From NCBI RefSeq assembly GCF_018069755.1, contig NZ_JAGQDE010000025.1, forward strand, positions 1 through 56,385: a DNA stretch of 56,385 nt, in the 5' to 3' direction. This DNA comes from Ideonella aquatica. GTDB lineage: Bacteria; Pseudomonadota; Gammaproteobacteria; Burkholderiales; Burkholderiaceae_C. Of the stretch, positions 38,645 to 47,017 are shown in pieces. The notes under the pieces were generated by a model that saw nothing but the letters and a program-made list of their open reading frames with translations, did no database searches and was not told the origin of the DNA. The translations under genes were made by a program, and so were the position numbers. The first letter of the stretch is position 1. Each line of letters starts with the position of its first letter.

Positions 38645-38653
38645 GGGGGATGC

Positions 38654-39427
38654 TCAGGCGGTGGCGTCGGCGCTGCTGAGCGCCTCCAGCAGGCGCTTGC
38701 GAGCACGCTGACCGGCGGGCGTCTCCAGCCAGGCCGGCTCGCGCGGGACGGCGGTGTCCAGGCGCAGCTCGTCGAGCACGCGGCCCGGGCGGCCGCCCAG
38801 CACCAGCACGCGGTTGGCGTGCAGCAGGGCCTCATCCACATCGCGCGTGGCCAGCACGCAGGCCGGCGCGGCGGTGGTGCGCGCGGCCTCGGCCAGCACG
38901 CGGCGCAGTCCGGGGCGCGCGGCGGGCGAGACCTGGCTCAGCCAGTCGTCCAGCAGCAGCAGCGCCGGCTGCACCACCCAGGCGCGGGCCAGGGCCACGC
39001 CCATGCGCTGCGACTCGTCCAGCGCCTTGGGCAGCACATCGGCCAGGGCCTCCAGACCCACCGCGGCCAGCGCCTCGCGGGCGCGCTGTTCGCGCGTCTC
39101 GGCCGGTGCGGCCGAGCCCTGCAGGCGCAGCGGCAGCTCGACGTTCACCGCCGCACTCGCCCAGGGCATCAGTGCCGGCGACGAGAACACGAATGCCGCA
39201 TCGGCCTGCGTGCCGCGCAGCGGTTCGCCCTGGCGCAGCACCGCGCCCGCCAGCGGACGATCGATGCCGGCCAGCAGGCGCAGCAGCGAGCTCTTGCCGC
39301 TGCCGGCCAGCCCCAGCAGGGCCACGCGCTCGCCGCGCGCCAGGCGCAGGTCCAGTCCATCCAAGGCCAGCACGCCGGAATCGTGGCGGCGGCTGACGTC
39401 CTTCAGTTCGATCAAGGGTGCATTCAT
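38654..39427 (-). CDS. Orphan ABC ATPase-like protein with altered catalytic motifs
   Basis: A 257-residue protein of the nitrate/sulfonate/taurine ATPase group (SsuB/TauB-like). Walker A is intact (GLAGSGKSS, residues 39-47), but other motifs are changed: Q-loop Gln is Ser82 (FVFSSPALMPW), signature LSGGQ is LDESQ (136-140), Walker B Glu is Asp161 (LLLLDDW) and the H-loop His is Arg195 (ATRDVDEAL). It may bind ATP but probably hydrolyses it poorly or not at all. No permease or binding-protein gene is adjacent. It may be regulatory, a partner in a heterodimer, or decaying. Confidence 0.85.
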   Translation of the reverse strand: MNAPLIELKDVSRRHDSGVLALDGLDLRLARGERVALLGLAGSGKSSLLRLLAGIDRPLAGAVLRQGEPLRGTQADAAFVFSSPALMPWASAAVNVELPLRLQGSAAPAETREQRAREALAAVGLEALADVLPKALDESQRMGVALARAWVVQPALLLLDDWLSQVSPAARPGLRRVLAEAARTTAAPACVLATRDVDEALLHANRVLVLGGRPGRVLDELRLDTAVPREPAWLETPAGQRARKRLLEALSSADATA

Positions 39428-39498
39428 CGGGGCGTGACTGTAACGCGCCGTGCGATCATCGGCGGCTGCCGGCGACGGCCGTTTTTTGTGTTAAGCCG

Positions 39499-40467
39499 AT
39501 GCTGATTGGAACGCTGTTTGCGCTGGCCGCTGGCCTGATGTGGGGCCTGGTGTTCGTGGGGCCGCTGCTGTTGGCCGACTACCCCGCGGTGATGCTGTCC
39601 TTCGGCCGCTACCTGGCCTTCGGCCTGATCGCGCTGCCGCTGGCCTGGTGGGACCGCGCGGCGCTGCGCACGCTCACCCGCGCCGACTGGCTCGAGGCGC
39701 TGAAGCTGGCGCTGGTGGGCAACATCATCTACTACCTGTGCCTGTCCTCGGCCATCCAGCGCGCCGGCGCGCCGCTGCCCACGATGATCATCGGCACGCT
39801 GCCGGTGGTGATCGCGCTGGTGTCGAACCGCCGCAATGCGGCGCGCGACGGCACCCTGCCCTGGCGCCGCCTGGCGCCCTCGCTGGGCCTGATCGCGCTG
39901 GGCATCGGCCTGGTCAACCAGGCCGAGTGGCAGGCGCTGCGCGCCGACCCGCAGGCCGACCTGGGCCGCTATGCGCTGGGCGCCGCGCTGGCGCTGGCGG
40001 CGGTGGTGTGCTGGACCTGGTACCCGATCCGTAACGCCGACTGGCTGCGCGCCCACGCCGAGCGCAGCCCGCGCACCTGGGCCACCGCGCAGGGCATCGC
40101 CACGCTGCCGCTGGCGCTGCTGGGCTTTGCGCTCACCTGGCTGGTGTTTGCGCTGACCGATGCACCGTGGGTGATGCCGCTGGGCCCGCGGCCCGGCGCC
40201 TACGTGGGCCTGATGCTGGCCATCGGCCTGCTGGCCTCCTGGCTGGGCACGCTGTGCTGGAACGAGGCCAGCCAGCGCCTGCCCACCAACATCGCCGGCC
40301 AGCTGATCGTCTTTGAAACGCTGTCGGCGCTGGCCTATGCCTTCGTGCTGCGCGGCGAGTGGCCCGGCCTGCCCACGGCGGCCGGCATCGCGCTGCTGAT
40401 TGCCGGCGTGTGGTGGGCGCTGCGGGTCGATCCAGAGCCCGCCGCGGCGGATGCCCATCCGAACTGA
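39499..40467 (+). CDS. EamA/DMT family transporter
   Basis: A 322-residue membrane protein with about ten hydrophobic segments in two EamA repeats. The first begins LFALAAGLMWGLVFVGPLLL; the second includes ALALAAVVCWTWYPIRN and ends IVFETLSALAYAFVLRGEWP and GIALLIAGVWWAL. Family members export metabolites or amino acids; substrate unknown. Two bases separate it from the following AraC gene, which may control it. Confidence 0.9.
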   Translation: MLIGTLFALAAGLMWGLVFVGPLLLADYPAVMLSFGRYLAFGLIALPLAWWDRAALRTLTRADWLEALKLALVGNIIYYLCLSSAIQRAGAPLPTMIIGTLPVVIALVSNRRNAARDGTLPWRRLAPSLGLIALGIGLVNQAEWQALRADPQADLGRYALGAALALAAVVCWTWYPIRNADWLRAHAERSPRTWATAQGIATLPLALLGFALTWLVFALTDAPWVMPLGPRPGAYVGLMLAIGLLASWLGTLCWNEASQRLPTNIAGQLIVFETLSALAYAFVLRGEWPGLPTAAGIALLIAGVWWALRVDPEPAAADAHPN

Positions 40468-40469
40468 GC

Positions 40470-41303
40470 ATGCCGATCGACTCGCGCCTGGTGGCCCCGG
40501 CCGCCGACCTGGCCGACGTGGTGCGCGCCTTCTATTGGCATGACCTGCGCGGTGCCGATGCGCTGAGCCCGGCACAGCGCAGCACGCGCGTGCCTCCGGG
40601 GCCTTACAACGGCCTGGTGTGGCTGATCGATGGCCGGGCGCAGCTGGTCGAGTGCGGCGGCCAGGCGGTGGAGCGGGAACTGCCCGCCGTCTTTCTGACC
40701 GGCGCGCACCGCCACGACTACCGTTCGCTGGCCATCAGCCCCTACTGCTCGTTCGGCCTGGCCTTGCAGCCCGGCGTGCTGGCCCTGCTCAGCGGCCTGG
40801 AGCTGGGCGCCTGGCGCGACCGCATCGATGACGCGCGGCGGGCCCTGCCCGCCGATTGGCAGGCGCTGCTGGACGGCGTGGCACACGCGCACGACCATGC
40901 CGCACGCATCGCGCTGTGCGAGGCCTTTCTGCGGCCACGCTGGCAGGCGCTGGCGCCCCGGCAGGCCGGCTGGGTGCATCTGCTGCGCCACGCCTGGCGC
41001 CGCAGCAGCCTGCCCGCGGCACTGGCGCTGCAGCGCTGGAGCCAGCGCCACCTGCAGCGCCGCAGCAGCGATGCGGTGGGACTGCGCCCGGGCGAGGTGG
41101 AGCGCTACCTGCGCACCGAGCGGGCGATGCTGGCCGTGCGTGACGGCCACGCGGTGGCAGCCGAGGCAGCGGCCGAGCACGGCTTTGCCGACCAGGCGCA
41201 CTTCTCGCGCGAGGTGAAGGCCACTTTCGCCCACAGCCCGGCGGCGCTGCAACGGCGCCTGGCCAGCGACGACGGCGACGAGGACTGGCTGCTCAGGCTG
41301 TAG
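40470..41303 (+). CDS. AraC-type transcriptional regulator
   Basis: A 277-residue protein with an N-terminal ligand-type domain (DUF6597-like look, with VPPGPYNGLVWLIDG and FLTGAHRHDYRSLAISPYCSFGLAL) and a C-terminal AraC helix-turn-helix region: SLPAALALQRWSQRHLQRR as first unit and AAAEHGFADQAHFSREVKATFAHSP as second. Probably co-transcribed with the EamA transporter. The ligand is unknown. Its end overlaps the convergent membrane-protein gene by 11 bases. Confidence 0.87.
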   Translation: MPIDSRLVAPAADLADVVRAFYWHDLRGADALSPAQRSTRVPPGPYNGLVWLIDGRAQLVECGGQAVERELPAVFLTGAHRHDYRSLAISPYCSFGLALQPGVLALLSGLELGAWRDRIDDARRALPADWQALLDGVAHAHDHAARIALCEAFLRPRWQALAPRQAGWVHLLRHAWRRSSLPAALALQRWSQRHLQRRSSDAVGLRPGEVERYLRTERAMLAVRDGHAVAAEAAAEHGFADQAHFSREVKATFAHSPAALQRRLASDDGDEDWLLRL

Positions 41304-41718
41304 CGCGCCACGCCGCAGCACCCAGCGCCAGCGCCAGGCCCAGCGCCACCAGGGCGCCCCAGCGGTGCTGCCAGGCATCGGCATGCGCATGGGCCTCGCT
41401 GTTGCCAAGGCGCGCCGCCTGCCAGCGCCGCCACACCCAGACACTGCAGACGCCATTGGCCATCACCGCGCCGCCACCCGCCACCGCCATCAGCACCAGC
41501 GCCGGATCCGTCCACGACCCGGCCCAGGCGGCCACACCGGCGACCGTGGTCAGCGCCACCAGCGGCAACTCCACCCAGCAGTCGATGCGCCAGTGCAGCT
41601 CGGCGCGCCGAGCGTGGTCACCGGGGCGATCGAGTCCCTTCTCCAGCACCAGCTCGGTCAGCACACATCCCAGCCAGGCCGACGCCGACACCGCATGCAG
41701 CCACCCCCATCCGCTCAT
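41293..41718 (-). CDS. Small four-helix membrane protein, unknown
   Basis: A 141-residue hydrophobic protein with about four membrane segments: WGWLHAVSASAWLGCVLTELVL, VELPLVALTTVAGVAAW, LVLMAVAGGGAVMANGV and WGALVALGLALALGAAAW. Histidines lie near the membrane faces (WLHAV, ELHWR, AHAHADAWQHRW), which recalls CopD- or DUF2269-like haem/metal membrane proteins, but I cannot assign it. ATG at 41718 has GGAGG at fitting distance. Stands alone between the AraC gene and the glycolate operon. Confidence 0.65.
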   Translation of the reverse strand: MSGWGWLHAVSASAWLGCVLTELVLEKGLDRPGDHARRAELHWRIDCWVELPLVALTTVAGVAAWAGSWTDPALVLMAVAGGGAVMANGVCSVWVWRRWQAARLGNSEAHAHADAWQHRWGALVALGLALALGAAAWRATA

Positions 41719-41871
41719 CGCCAGGCCTCCGTCCTTGGGTACGCGACGGCAGTGTGGCGGACGGCTCCTCGGGCTGTCTTGAAGAAAAGCGACCTGGACA
41801 CAAGGGCCGAGCGCTGGTCGATCGAGGCGCACAGCACAGCCACCGCCCAGGCTGTAGCGGGTGAGAGACCC

Positions 41872-43149
41872 TCAGCTTGCCGCGCGCAGCGCGTCGTCCA
41901 GCACCTCGATCCAGTGGCGCACCGGCCGCGCGCTGCCCGACTGCAGATGCTGGATGCAGCCGATGTTGGCCGAGACGATGGCCTCGCCCTCCACCGCATC
42001 CAGCGCCTTGAGCTTGCGGTCGCGCAACTGCAGCGACAGCTCGGGCTGCAGCACCGAGTAGGTGCCAGCCGAGCCGCAGCACAGGTGGCTGTCACAGGGC
42101 GGCGTCAGCACAAAGCCCAGCGCCAACAGGTGCTGCTCCACGCCGCCGCGCAGCTTCAGCCCGTGCTGCAGCGTGCAGGGCGGGTGCCAGGCCAGCGGCA
42201 CCGGCTCGGCGGTGTCGGCCTCCAGGCGCGTGCGGCGCATCGTCAGCGCTTGCTGCAGCGCAGGCACGATGTCAGGCAGCAGCTCGCTGATGTCGCGCGC
42301 CAGGCTGCTGATGCGCGCGGCCTTCTCGGCGTAGTCCGCATCGCCCTGCAGCGCATGGCCGTAGTCCTTGACCGCCACGCCGCAGCCGCTGGCGTTGACG
42401 ACGATGGCCTCAACCTGGCCGGCGGCGGTCAGGCCTTCGACCAGCGGCCACCAGGCGTCGATGTTGCGGCGCATGTCGGCCAGCGCGCCGGCATGGTCGT
42501 TCAGGTGCTCGCGGATCGCGCCGCAGCAGCCGGCATCGTCGGCCACCAGGGTCTGGATGCCGGCCGCGTCCAGCACGCGGGCGGTGGCCGAGTTGATGTT
42601 GGGCATCATCGCCGGCTGCACGCAGCCCAGCAGCATCAGCACCTTGCGCGCATGGGGCCGATTGGGCCAGTGGTGGGCCTGCGGCGGCGGCGGCTCGGGC
42701 AGCTTGCGCTGCAGCGAGGCGGGCAGCACCGGGCGCACCGCCATGCCCAGTTTCAGCGCCGGTCCGAAGGCGGCCGAGGTCAGGCCCTCCCTCAGCAGCC
42801 AGCGCACCGTGCGCTCGCCGCGCGGGCGCTCGACCTTGTCCTCGACCAGGCGCCGGCCAATGTCGACCAGGCGGCCGTACTGCACGCCGCTGGGGCAGGT
42901 GCTCTCGCAGTTGCGGCAAGTCAGGCAGCGGTCCAGGTGCTGCTGGGTGGCGCGCGTGACCGCGCCGCCCTCGAGCAACTGCTTCATCAGGTAGATGCGG
43001 CCGCGCGGGCCGTCGAGCTCATCGCCCAGCAGCTGGTAGGTCGGGCAGGTGGCAGTGCAGAAGCCGCAGTGCACGCACTGGCGCAGGATGGCCTCGGCGG
43101 CCTCGCCGTCGGGGGTGCCGGCGTATTCGGGAGCGAGGTGGGTTTGCAT
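41872..43149 (-). CDS. glcF: Glycolate oxidase iron-sulfur subunit
   Basis: A 425-residue GlcF, which passes electrons from the flavin subunits towards the respiratory chain. Two 4Fe-4S motifs are intact: Cys25-Cys35 (CVHCGFCTATCP) and Cys75-Cys85 (CLTCRNCESTCP). Two CCG domains follow (LLGCVQPAMMPNIN ending DDAGCCG, and WHPPCTLQHGL with LCCGSAGTYS). It is the last gene of the glc operon, 16 bases after lrgB, and thus separated from glcE by three inserted genes. Confidence 0.96.
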   Translation of the reverse strand: MQTHLAPEYAGTPDGEAAEAILRQCVHCGFCTATCPTYQLLGDELDGPRGRIYLMKQLLEGGAVTRATQQHLDRCLTCRNCESTCPSGVQYGRLVDIGRRLVEDKVERPRGERTVRWLLREGLTSAAFGPALKLGMAVRPVLPASLQRKLPEPPPPQAHHWPNRPHARKVLMLLGCVQPAMMPNINSATARVLDAAGIQTLVADDAGCCGAIREHLNDHAGALADMRRNIDAWWPLVEGLTAAGQVEAIVVNASGCGVAVKDYGHALQGDADYAEKAARISSLARDISELLPDIVPALQQALTMRRTRLEADTAEPVPLAWHPPCTLQHGLKLRGGVEQHLLALGFVLTPPCDSHLCCGSAGTYSVLQPELSLQLRDRKLKALDAVEGEAIVSANIGCIQHLQSGSARPVRHWIEVLDDALRAAS

Positions 43150-43165
43150 GCGTGTGAAGACAGGT

Positions 43166-43879
43166 TCAGAACAGCCGCAGCGCCAGCGGCATCAACAACG
43201 AGGCCAGCAGCACCTGCACGCCCAGCGCCAGGCCGGCATAGGCGCCGGCATCGGGATGGACCTGCAACGCGCGCGCGGCGCCAATGCCATGCGAGGCGGT
43301 GCCCAGCGCGAAGCCGCGCACCGCCGGGTCGGACACGCGCAGCGCGTCAAAGAGGGGTTTGGCGCTGAGCGCGCCGGTCAGGCCCGCCAACAGCGCGCCC
43401 ACCGCGGCCAGCGCGGGGATGCCGCCCAGGCGCTCGGCAATGCCCATGGCCACCGGCGCGGTCACCGACTTGGGCGCCAGCGAGGCCAGTACCTCGGCCG
43501 GCAGGCCCAGGGCCCAGCCGATGGCCACCGCACTGAGGGCGGCCGCCGCGCCACCGGCCAGCGCCGCCAGCAGCACCGGCCGCCATCGGGCGCGCAGCTG
43601 CGCCCGGCGCTGCCACAGCGGCCAGGCCAGCGCCACCACCGCCGGGCCCAGCAGGAAGTGGATGAACTGCGCGCCCGAGAAGTAGGTGGGGTAGGCGGTG
43701 CCGGTGGCCATCAGCAGCAGCGACAGCGCCAGCACGGTCCACAGCACCGGGTTGGCCAGCGGCGGATGGCCCAGGCGCGCACTGGCCATCTGCGCCAGCA
43801 CATAGGCGCTGACGGTGGCGGTCAGGCCGAACAGCGGTGTCGCCGACAGGTAGACCCAGAGCTCGACAAAGGACGTCAC
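43166..43879 (-). CDS. lrgB: LrgB/CidB family membrane protein, likely glycolate transporter subunit
   Basis: A 237-residue LrgB-family protein with several membrane segments and the family core SLAPKSVTAPVAMGIAERLGGIPAL followed by GFALGTASHGIGAARAL. GTG start at 43879, one base after the lrgA stop. LrgAB was first described with murein hydrolase control; the plant LrgA-LrgB fusion PLGG1 moves glycolate and glycerate across the plastid envelope. Inside a glcDEF operon the transport role is the better guess. Confidence 0.92.
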   Translation of the reverse strand: MTSFVELWVYLSATPLFGLTATVSAYVLAQMASARLGHPPLANPVLWTVLALSLLLMATGTAYPTYFSGAQFIHFLLGPAVVALAWPLWQRRAQLRARWRPVLLAALAGGAAAALSAVAIGWALGLPAEVLASLAPKSVTAPVAMGIAERLGGIPALAAVGALLAGLTGALSAKPLFDALRVSDPAVRGFALGTASHGIGAARALQVHPDAGAYAGLALGVQVLLASLLMPLALRLF

Positions 43880-43880
43880 C

Positions 43881-44222
43881 TCAGTCCCCCTTGAGCAGCC
43901 TGCGCATGACCAGCGCGGTGATGGCCAGGCCGATCCAGGTGGACACGACGATGGCCACCAGCATCCGGCCGCCGAACTCGCTGAGCAGCGCCCCGTGGGT
44001 GATCACGCCCACGCCCACCGGCACGAACAGCAGCGACAAGTGACCCAGCAGGCCATCGGCCGCCATGGCCACGGGCGCGCGCAGCGCCGACCAGCGCAGC
44101 AAGCCCAGCAGCAGGCCGGCACCCAGCACCGGCGCCGGCAGCGGCGCGCCGCTCAGGCGCACCAGCACCTCGCCGGCCGACTGGCACAGCAGCAAGAGGG
44201 CCAAGCCTTGCAGCAGCGTCAT
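43881..44222 (-). CDS. lrgA: LrgA/CidA family membrane protein
   Basis: A 113-residue four-helix membrane protein of the CidA/LrgA family: GEVLVRLSGAPLPAPVLGAGLLLGLL near the start and LSLLFVPVGVGVITHGALL in the middle. Partner of LrgB, encoded immediately downstream. Its ATG overlaps the stop of the preceding methyltransferase gene (ATGA). Confidence 0.93.
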   Translation of the reverse strand: MTLLQGLALLLLCQSAGEVLVRLSGAPLPAPVLGAGLLLGLLRWSALRAPVAMAADGLLGHLSLLFVPVGVGVITHGALLSEFGGRMLVAIVVSTWIGLAITALVMRRLLKGD

Positions 44223-44890
44223 CGGTCCAGCCTGTAGTCCACGGCCCAGTAGTAGCCGAAGTCGTGCCAGCGCACCGCCTCGGCACGCGGGCCCAGGCGA
44301 GCGAGCACCTCGGCCTGCGACGGGAAGTTCTTCAGCACCTCATGCTGGCTGCCATCGAGCAAGCTGCGACGCTGGTAGCCGTTGCCATGCTCGTCAAATC
44401 GGGTCACGGGAGTGGAGTCCCCTTCGACATAGGCGTTGTCCAGCATCACCACGCGGGCGCCGACAGGCAGTGCGGCATGCACGCTGGCCAGCCAGGTGTC
44501 CAGGCGCTGCAGCGGCACATGGCTCCACCAGCAGCCGGCAAAGCAGGCATCGAAGCGCTCGTCGGGCAAGCCTTGCAGCGTGTAGGCGTCGACCTGGGCG
44601 AAGCGCACGCTGGCCGGCAGCGTCTTGGCCTGCGCCACGGCCAGCGTCTCGGGGTTCAGGTCGGTGGCCCACCAGGCCGCGGCGCGCGCTGCCGCGTGCG
44701 GCACCCACCAGCCGGTGCCACTGGCGATCTCCAGCACGCAGCGGTCGGCGAAGACCTCGGTCAGCCAGGCCTCGATGCGGCGCAGCGCCTGCTGACGGTG
44801 AGGCTTGTGATAGACCAGCTCGTACTCGCGCGCCCGTTGCGCGTAGTACTCGCGCATCGATTCAGGCGTGGCGAAGCTGGCGCCGTTCAT
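44219..44890 (-). CDS. Class I SAM-dependent methyltransferase
   Basis: A 223-residue methyltransferase. Motif I is VLEIASGTGWWVPHAA, followed by the acidic residue in WWATDLNPETL, and motif IV region FDACFAGCWWSHVPLQ. Substrate unknown. It overlaps the glcE stop (TGATG) and the lrgA start (ATGA), so it is a fixed member of the glc operon, though glycolate oxidation needs no methyl transfer. Confidence 0.85.
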   Translation of the reverse strand: MNGASFATPESMREYYAQRAREYELVYHKPHRQQALRRIEAWLTEVFADRCVLEIASGTGWWVPHAAARAAAWWATDLNPETLAVAQAKTLPASVRFAQVDAYTLQGLPDERFDACFAGCWWSHVPLQRLDTWLASVHAALPVGARVVMLDNAYVEGDSTPVTRFDEHGNGYQRRSLLDGSQHEVLKNFPSQAEVLARLGPRAEAVRWHDFGYYWAVDYRLDR

Positions 44891-45996
44891 CAGAGCTCCG
44901 GCAACAGGCGCTGGCGGTTGAAGATGCCGGCCGGATCGAAGGCGCGCTTGATCGCGCGGTGGATGCGCAGGCTGGCCTCGGTCAGCGGCTGGGCGGCGCC
45001 GGGGTGGTCGTGGGCGCTGCGGTAGACGCTGGCGTGGCCGCGGGCATCAGCGGCCAAGGCCATCAGGCGCGCAGGCGCCTCGCGCGAGACCACCCAGCGC
45101 AGCGCGCCACCCCACTCGATCAGTTGATGCTCGCCCTGGGGCAGCTCCAGCTTGGGCGCGGTGGGCGCCACCGACAGGCGCCACAGCGTGGCGCCGTCGG
45201 CCACCGCCTGCTGGGCCAACTGGAAGAACTCGTCGCGCTGGTCGCGCAGGCCGTCCCAGAAGCCCTGGGCCAGCTCGGTCGGGATCTCCTCGCCGCCCAG
45301 GCGCTGGTGGGCGGCGGCCACCGCCGCCTGGGCGCCACGCAGGCGCACGACCAGCGTGCCGTCCCACCAGGCGCTGGCGTTGAGTGGCAGCGGCTGACCG
45401 GCCCAGTCGTTGAGGCGGCGCAGCGCGCTGGCCTGGTCCAGGTCGAAGCGCAGCGTCAGCGTGGCAGGCGCCAGCGGCAGCACCTTCAGCGAGACCTCGC
45501 AGATCACGCCCAGCACGCCCATCGAGCCGGCCAGCAGGCGCGAGACGTCATAGCCGGCGACGTTCTTCATCACCTGGCCACCAAAACTCATCAGCTCGGC
45601 CTGGCCATTGAGCAGCGAGGCACCCAGCACATAGTCGCGCACGCCCCCCACCGCCGCGCGTGCCGGCCCGGCCAGGCCGGCCGCCACCATGCCGCCCAGC
45701 GTGCCGCCAGACTCGCCGAAGCGCGGCGGCTCAAAGGGCAGGCACTGGCCCTGTTCGGCGAGTGCCGCTTCCAGCTCAGCCAGCGGCGTGCCCGCGCGCG
45801 CGGTGATGACCAGCTCGGTGGGCTCGTAGGACGAGATGCCGCGCAGCGCCTGCACGTCCAGCGGCTCGCCGACCAGCGGGCCGCCATAGAAGTCCTTGCT
45901 GCCACTGCCGCGGATGCACAGCGGCTGCTCGCGCGCGGCGGCCTCGCGCACGCGCTCGATCAGGGCCTGCAGGTGGGGGTCGTGGAGTTCGCTCAT
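44890..45996 (-). CDS. glcE: Glycolate oxidase FAD-binding subunit
   Basis: A 368-residue GlcE with the PCMH-type FAD domain: CIRGSGSKDFYGGP, ISSYEPTELVITARAGTPLAELEAAL, FGESGGTLGGMVAAGLAGPARA, VRDYVLGASLLNG and KNVAGYDVSRLLAGSMGVLGVI. The C-terminus IHRAIKRAFDPAGIFNRQRL is as expected. Forms glycolate dehydrogenase with GlcD and GlcF. It follows the inserted secreted-protein gene by 31 bases. Confidence 0.96.
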   Translation of the reverse strand: MSELHDPHLQALIERVREAAAREQPLCIRGSGSKDFYGGPLVGEPLDVQALRGISSYEPTELVITARAGTPLAELEAALAEQGQCLPFEPPRFGESGGTLGGMVAAGLAGPARAAVGGVRDYVLGASLLNGQAELMSFGGQVMKNVAGYDVSRLLAGSMGVLGVICEVSLKVLPLAPATLTLRFDLDQASALRRLNDWAGQPLPLNASAWWDGTLVVRLRGAQAAVAAAHQRLGGEEIPTELAQGFWDGLRDQRDEFFQLAQQAVADGATLWRLSVAPTAPKLELPQGEHQLIEWGGALRWVVSREAPARLMALAADARGHASVYRSAHDHPGAAQPLTEASLRIHRAIKRAFDPAGIFNRQRLLPEL

Positions 45997-46027
45997 TGGC
46001 GGTGCTGCGGCACCGCCGGGGCGCCGC

Positions 46028-46936
46028 TCAGGGTTGGACGGTGGCGATCGGCCAGGTGCTGCCCTTGAAGCGCAGTCCGACGTACTGGAACGTGAAGGGG
46101 TTCCAGTAGCCGGCCTGGCCGCCGGACGGTGCCGTGGCACTGGCGAAGTCGGCCGGCACCGCCCCTTGGCCGCGCGCCGGAGGCCGCGGCGCGATGCCCA
46201 CGCCGAAGTAGCCGCCCGGCCGCGCCACGCTGAGGGTGGTGCCGTCGCTCGACAGGCCGGCCGTGGCGGGCAGCACGCTGCTGTTGGCGGGCGTGTAGCG
46301 GACCTCGGTGGTTTCGGTGGCGCTGATCTTCCAGTCGGTGATCTGCGCCGCGCCGATCGCGCCGGTGCTGCCATCGGTGGTGATGCTGCCGCTCAGCACC
46401 GTGCCGCTGGGGAAGTCCACCGGCACCAGCTTGAACACTGAGCTGCCCGGCGCCGCCTTGGCGACCACGCGCTTGCTGCCATTGGGGGCCGACAGCCACT
46501 GCCACTCGAAGACCGGACCGGCCAGGTAGAAGGCCACGCCACCGTTGGCATACGAGCCGGTGAAGTTGGCCACCTGCACGCCGTACTCCGGCCCCGGCCC
46601 GAAGCTGCCAAAGGCCAGCAGGCCGCCGTCGTTGACCCCGTCGGGCGAGGTGCGCACGCTCATCGTGCGGCCGTTGGCCGAGACGCTCACGCCGCTGGCC
46701 CAGACGCCCGGATGGCTGGGATCGAAGACCCAGCGCTGCGTCTGGCGCAGGCGCACATCCCAGTCGACCACATTGCCCGCCGACAGCGGGCCCAGCGTGC
46801 CATCGGTGGTGACGGTGCCCAGCAAGGTGGTGCCGCCGGGCAGCTGGACCGGCGCCAATGTGAAGACGGTGGCCGAGGCCGCCCCTGCGGCCAGCCAGAA
46901 CGCGGTGCCCCACAGGGCGCTCAGAGCGCGGTGCAT
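46028..46936 (-). CDS. Secreted protein with two tandem repeats inserted in the glc operon
   Basis: A 302-residue exported protein; signal peptide ends near AAGAASATVF. Two repeat units are visible: FTLAPVQLPGGTTLLGTVTT with VVDWDVRLRQTQRWVF, and FKLVPVDFPSGTVLSGSITT with ITDWKISATETTEVRY, each about 130-140 residues. The pattern (TxxG...LxGtvttDG...i.dW.v) resembles beta-rich domains of PEP-CTERM-type surface proteins, but no sorting tail is present. Strong GGAGGGG ribosome site. Lies between glcD and glcE in the same direction; no known link with glycolate. Confidence 0.7.
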   Translation of the reverse strand: MHRALSALWGTAFWLAAGAASATVFTLAPVQLPGGTTLLGTVTTDGTLGPLSAGNVVDWDVRLRQTQRWVFDPSHPGVWASGVSVSANGRTMSVRTSPDGVNDGGLLAFGSFGPGPEYGVQVANFTGSYANGGVAFYLAGPVFEWQWLSAPNGSKRVVAKAAPGSSVFKLVPVDFPSGTVLSGSITTDGSTGAIGAAQITDWKISATETTEVRYTPANSSVLPATAGLSSDGTTLSVARPGGYFGVGIAPRPPARGQGAVPADFASATAPSGGQAGYWNPFTFQYVGLRFKGSTWPIATVQP

Positions 46937-47017
46937 GATCGACCCCTCCATCGACGTGGTGGAGAGGATCATGGCGCCGGGCGCTGAATGAGGCCTTAAG
47001 CCGCTGCTTGAGCACGG

